Source: Comamonas sp. JUb58
Lineage (GTDB): Bacteria > Pseudomonadota > Gammaproteobacteria > Burkholderiales > Burkholderiaceae_C
Length of the DNA stretch: 64,000 bases
Assembly: GCF_004364775.1 (NCBI RefSeq)
Contig: NZ_SOAL01000010.1
Location: forward strand, 1-64,000
Direction of reading: 5' to 3'
The translations under genes and the position numbers were made by a program. Below, piece after piece: positions 58,510 to 64,000 of the stretch. The notes beneath the pieces are model-generated. The model was not told the origin of the DNA. It made no database searches and saw nothing but the letters and a program-made list of their open reading frames with translations. Position 1 is the first letter of the stretch. Every line of letters starts with the position of its first letter.

Positions 58510-59376
58510 TTACAGCTGGCTCACGTGAAAGCGCAGGTGCTCGTCGATAAAGCTCTGGATGAAGTAGTAGCCGTGGTCATAGCCGCCATGGCGGCGCAGG
58601 GTCAGTGGCTGGCCGACCTGGGCGCAGGCGGCTTCAAAGGCTTCGGGCAGCAGCTGCTTTTCCAGCAAGAACTTGTCGGCCAGGCCCTGGTCGACCAGGA
58701 TGCCGGCCGGGTATGGCGCCTGCTTTTGCGCGGCCATAAGGGCGCTGGCATCGTGCCGCGCCCATTCGGCCTGGTTGTCGCCCAGGTAGCCGGCAAAGGC
58801 TTTCTGGCCCCAAGGGCAGTTAATGGGGTTGGCAATCGGCGCAAAGGCCGAGACCGACTTGAACACGCCGGGGTGGCGCAGCGCCAGGGTCAGCGCGCCA
58901 TGGCCACCCATGCTGTGGCCAAAGATGCCCAGGCGCTGCAGGTCGATCGGCAGCTTGGCGCCCAGCAGAGGCAGCAGGTCTTCGAGGATGTAGCTTTCCA
59001 TGCGCCAGTGCAGCGCCCAGGGCTTGGCCGTGGCATCCAGGTAAAAACCGGCACCCACGCCAAAATCCCAGCTCTCCGCTTCGCCGGCCAGGCCCGCGCC
59101 GCGCGGGCTGGTGTCGCAGCTGACCAGGGCCACGTTCAGCGAAGCCGCCAGGCGCTGGGCGCCGGCCTTGGTCATGAAGGTCTCTTCGGTACAGGTCAGG
59201 CCCGACAGGTACAGCAGCGCGGGCACTTTCTCGCCTTCCACTGCCTTGGGCGGCAGAAACACCGAGAACTTCATCGCCAGGCCGATCTGGCTGGAGAAAT
59301 GCTCATAAAAACGCTGGGCGCCGCCAAAGCAGGCATGGGCCGCCTGCAGCTTGAGGCTGGCTTGGGCATCAGACAT
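58510..59376 (-). CDS. fghA: S-formylglutathione hydrolase
   Basis: 288 aa. Last step of glutathione-linked formaldehyde oxidation: S-formylglutathione to formate and glutathione. Esterase-D fold, nucleophile in FGHSMGGHGAL, and the family's SVSAFAPIANPINCPWGQKA; the His of the triad is in RRHGGYDHGYYFI. Its start overlaps the helicase stop by 8 bases. Confidence 0.96.
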   Translation of the reverse strand: MSDAQASLKLQAAHACFGGAQRFYEHFSSQIGLAMKFSVFLPPKAVEGEKVPALLYLSGLTCTEETFMTKAGAQRLAASLNVALVSCDTSPRGAGLAGEAESWDFGVGAGFYLDATAKPWALHWRMESYILEDLLPLLGAKLPIDLQRLGIFGHSMGGHGALTLALRHPGVFKSVSAFAPIANPINCPWGQKAFAGYLGDNQAEWARHDASALMAAQKQAPYPAGILVDQGLADKFLLEKQLLPEAFEAACAQVGQPLTLRRHGGYDHGYYFIQSFIDEHLRFHVSQL

Positions 59377-60670
59377 CGGAATTTCCTTCGCTAGCGGGTG
59401 GCTGTGTGCCGGCCTGTGCGGCCGCTGCACGCAGCTTGTCTTTCTTGCTCATGCGCTTGCCCTTGATGCCGCCATTGCCCGACTCGTCGACCGAGCCCTG
59501 CGCCGGCACCGGCTCGGTCACGGGGTACTGCGCAGGGGTCTGCAGCTCCATCTCCAGCGCATTGCGCTTGGCGATCACCTTCCAATGCGCCAGGCTGGCG
59601 GGGGTGACCAGGCTGATGGCCAGGCCGCTGGTCCCTGCCCGGCCGGTGCGGCCGATGCGGTGGGTGTAGTCGGTGGGCGAGCGCGGCAGGTCGTAGTTGA
59701 TGACCAGGGGCAGTGCCTCGACATGGATGCCACGCGCGGCCAGATCGGTGGTGACCAGCACCTGCCACTGGCTGCTGCGGAACTCCTGCAGCACCTGCTG
59801 GCGCGCGCCCTGGCTCAGCTCGCCATGGAAGGCGGTGGCGCTGATGCCCTTGTCATAAAGCTTGTTGGCCACATGCTCGGCGCTGTAGCGGCTGGCCACA
59901 AACACCAGCATGCGCTGTCCGGTGTACTGGGTGACCAGCTCACGCAGCCAGGCCGTGCGCTTGGCGGCATCGAGGTAGTAGGCCTCCTGCACGATGGTGG
60001 CATCCTGCAGGTGGGTCGAGGCGATCTCCACCTTGTCATGCGTGGCACGCAGCAAGCTGGGCACCAGCGCCTGCACCGCCGGTGCAAAGGTGGCCGACAG
60101 CAGCAGGGTCTGGCGCTGCTCGCGCGGCGGCACCAAGGCCAGCACGCTTTGCAGCTCCTCGGCAAAGCCCAGGTCCATCAAGCGGTCGGCCTCGTCCAGC
60201 ACCAGGGTGCTGATGGTGTCCAGCCGCAGCTTGCTGTGCGCCACCACATCGAGCAGGCGCCCGGGCGTGGCAATCACCAGATCCACACCACCGCGCAGGG
60301 CCAGCAGCTGGGGATTGATGGAGACACCGCCGGTGAGCACGGCCACCTTGGGGCGGCGGCCCAGGGCCTCGCCGACAAAGTAGACCAGCTCGGCCACCTG
60401 GGTGGCCAGCTCGCGCGTGGGCACCAGGATCAAGGCCTGCGTCTCATGGCGGCCCGCCTGGCCTGCTGCATCACTGAGCATCCAGGCCTGCATCAGCGGC
60501 AGCACATAGGCCGCCGTCTTGCCCGAGCCGGTCGGCGCGCAGCCCAGCAGGTCACGCCCGTCCAGAATGGCCGGAATGGCTTGGGTCTGGATGGCCGTGG
60601 GTGCAATCAGGCCATGGGCCTGGGCAGCGTGGGCCAGCGACGGAGCAAGGCCAAGAGAGGTAAAAGACAT
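59369..60670 (-). CDS. rhlE: DEAD-box RNA helicase (RhlE type)
   Basis: 433 aa. All core motifs: Q motif FTSLGLAP...PTAIQTQAIP, Walker A APTGSGKT, PTRELA, TPGRL, DEAD (LVLDEADRLMDLGF), SAT (LLLSATF), and HRIGRTGRAG. The tail of about 60 residues is polar and basic (KGKRMSKKDKLRAAAAQ). The RhlE label rests on core resemblance. Placed between frmA and fghA and coupled to fghA, an odd partner for a formaldehyde operon. The start at 60670 (MSFTSLG) follows an ATG 9 bases upstream. Confidence 0.88.
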   Translation of the reverse strand: MSFTSLGLAPSLAHAAQAHGLIAPTAIQTQAIPAILDGRDLLGCAPTGSGKTAAYVLPLMQAWMLSDAAGQAGRHETQALILVPTRELATQVAELVYFVGEALGRRPKVAVLTGGVSINPQLLALRGGVDLVIATPGRLLDVVAHSKLRLDTISTLVLDEADRLMDLGFAEELQSVLALVPPREQRQTLLLSATFAPAVQALVPSLLRATHDKVEIASTHLQDATIVQEAYYLDAAKRTAWLRELVTQYTGQRMLVFVASRYSAEHVANKLYDKGISATAFHGELSQGARQQVLQEFRSSQWQVLVTTDLAARGIHVEALPLVINYDLPRSPTDYTHRIGRTGRAGTSGLAISLVTPASLAHWKVIAKRNALEMELQTPAQYPVTEPVPAQGSVDESGNGGIKGKRMSKKDKLRAAAAQAGTQPPASEGNSDV

Positions 60671-60805
60671 GGATTTCAATGGTGCGGGCCGGGCCGCAGG
60701 GACAACAAGCCTCGCATTGTCGCCCCTGGCACCGCTGCCAGCGCTGCGCAGGACTATTGCATCGCGTGCTGGCAGCCGGCGCTGGCCAAGTTCGGCCAGC
60801 AGCGC

Positions 60806-61957
<1,152 letters not shown>

Positions 61958-61981
61958 TCAGGCGCGGTCACGACCACAGGC

Positions 61982-62248
61982 CTATTTGAGGTACGAACGC
62001 AGCAGCGACAACATTTCGTCAATGTCCGCCTGCGACGGCGCCGGCTGCTTGGCCATGGTCTCGCGCATATGGCCGTCAAGCAAGTCGGCCATCAGGCCGT
62101 GTACGGCCCCGCGCATGGCGGCGAGCTGCTGCAGGATGGGGGCGCAATCACTGCCGGCCTCCACCGCCCGCTCCAGGGCCTCCGCCTGGCCCTTGATGCG
62201 GCGCAGGCGGGTGATGGCGCGGTGCTTGTCTTCGGCGTTATGGGGCAT
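61982..62248 (-). CDS. frmR: Formaldehyde-sensing repressor FrmR
   Basis: 88 aa. CsoR/RcnR-family all-alpha repressor. The residues that react with formaldehyde in E. coli FrmR are present: Pro2 (after Met) and Cys35 in SDCAPILQQLAA. His60 (GHMRET) also matches the family. ITRLRRIKGQ is the DNA-contact helix. The start is set at 62248 so that Pro2 is in place; an in-frame ATG lies 18 bases upstream. First gene of the operon. Confidence 0.93.
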   Translation of the reverse strand: MPHNAEDKHRAITRLRRIKGQAEALERAVEAGSDCAPILQQLAAMRGAVHGLMADLLDGHMRETMAKQPAPSQADIDEMLSLLRSYLK

Positions 62249-62357
62249 GGCAGGCGGTGTTCGCAACGGCGTAAAAGCACGCCAAACTCAGGTACTGGGC
62301 CAGAGTATAAATGCAATTTATAAAAATTACATATGAAAAATAGATGAAAACACTAGG

Positions 62358-62372
62358 TACCCCCTGGGGGTA
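62358..62372. promoter_or_regulatory. Probable FrmR operator
   Basis: TACCCCC-t-GGGGGTA, a G/C-tract inverted repeat of the kind bound by RcnR/FrmR/CsoR proteins. It lies 110 bases ahead of frmR and 30 bases beyond an A/T-rich promoter-like stretch (62307-62345). Confidence 0.7.
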
Positions 62373-62410
62373 TGCCGGATATCTAGGATGCTCTCAGGCC
62401 GAGCAGGCAC

Positions 62411-62441
62411 AAAAAAAGACCGCAGCCTCGGCTGCGGTCTT
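62411..62441 (-). terminator. Terminator after gltD
   Basis: On the minus strand, AAGACCGCAGCC-ga-GGCTGCGGTC followed by TTTTTTT (62417-62411). Strong rho-independent form, 24 bases past gltD. Confidence 0.9.
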
Positions 62442-62464
62442 GGGTCGGTGAGTGGCTACCGGTT

Positions 62465-63940
<1,476 letters not shown>

Positions 63941-64000
63941 GATCGGATCTCTTGCTTGGCTGCTGCCCGCGCCGCGTTGGCGGGGACAGCAATCGTGGTC

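Overview
The window looks like chromosome of a high-GC betaproteobacterium of the order Burkholderiales, most likely Comamonadaceae (Comamonas or a close relative). This is judged from gene order and protein character (mla / his / tat / petABC / sspAB run, pilBCD-coaE-zapD-yacG, rplU-rpmA-obg-proB), not from a database search. Nearly all of the DNA is core genome. There is no prophage, no CRISPR array and no rRNA. One tRNA-Thr(UGU) gene is present, and the left edge cuts through an IS3-family element.

Layout. 1-133: end of the IS element. 443-5137: corC-like membrane protein; a lytic transglycosylase downstream of proS; rppH. 5229-8345 (minus): rplU, rpmA, obg, proB. 8556-15379 (plus): ispB, the type IV pilus genes pilB, pilC, pilD, then coaE, zapD, yacG. 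15427-21026 (minus): mutT, a DUF815 ATPase, argJ, secA; dciA diverges from secA. 21657-25954 (minus): petA-petB-petC (cytochrome bc1), sspA, sspB, tRNA-Thr. 26086-31578: mscL, pdxA, a Nif3-like protein, an MHS-type transporter, a DegS-like protease. 31755-53952 (mostly minus): one long conserved block. In the direction of transcription it reads mlaF-E-D-A-C-B, a YadGH-like ABC exporter, bolA, hisG, hisD, [foreign block], hisC, hisB, hisH, hisA, [galE-like], hisF, hisI, hisE, a DUF4870 protein, a patatin, a HIT protein, tatA, tatB, tatC. 54225-56728 (minus): a polar amino-acid ABC transporter. 56956-58446 (plus): DUF3293 protein, ABM-domain protein, LysE-type exporter. 58510-62248 (minus): the formaldehyde operon frmR-frmA-rhlE-fghA. 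62465-63940 (minus): gltD, the tail of a gltBD operon.

The accessory signal sits where the histidine block is interrupted. Between hisD and hisC lie a sirtuin, a GT39-like membrane glycosyltransferase, a 297-bp inverted-repeat element with a second hairpin nested inside it, and a VapBC-type toxin-antitoxin pair. The pair has a 33-bp palindromic operator and a promoter placed so that the message is probably leaderless. The 14-mer core of that operator recurs once more, 14 kb away, upstream of the amino-acid ABC operon. Between hisA and hisF lies a GalE-like protein in which the catalytic Lys of YxxxK is Ala and the residue matching E. coli Tyr299 is Cys. A second, 161-bp hairpin element with the same loop motif lies between zapD and yacG. 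I found no clear new multi-gene system. The best leads are the nested hairpin elements, the shared TA operator, the altered GalE paralogue, an AcrR-like operator upstream of mla, and the helicase gene inside the formaldehyde operon.
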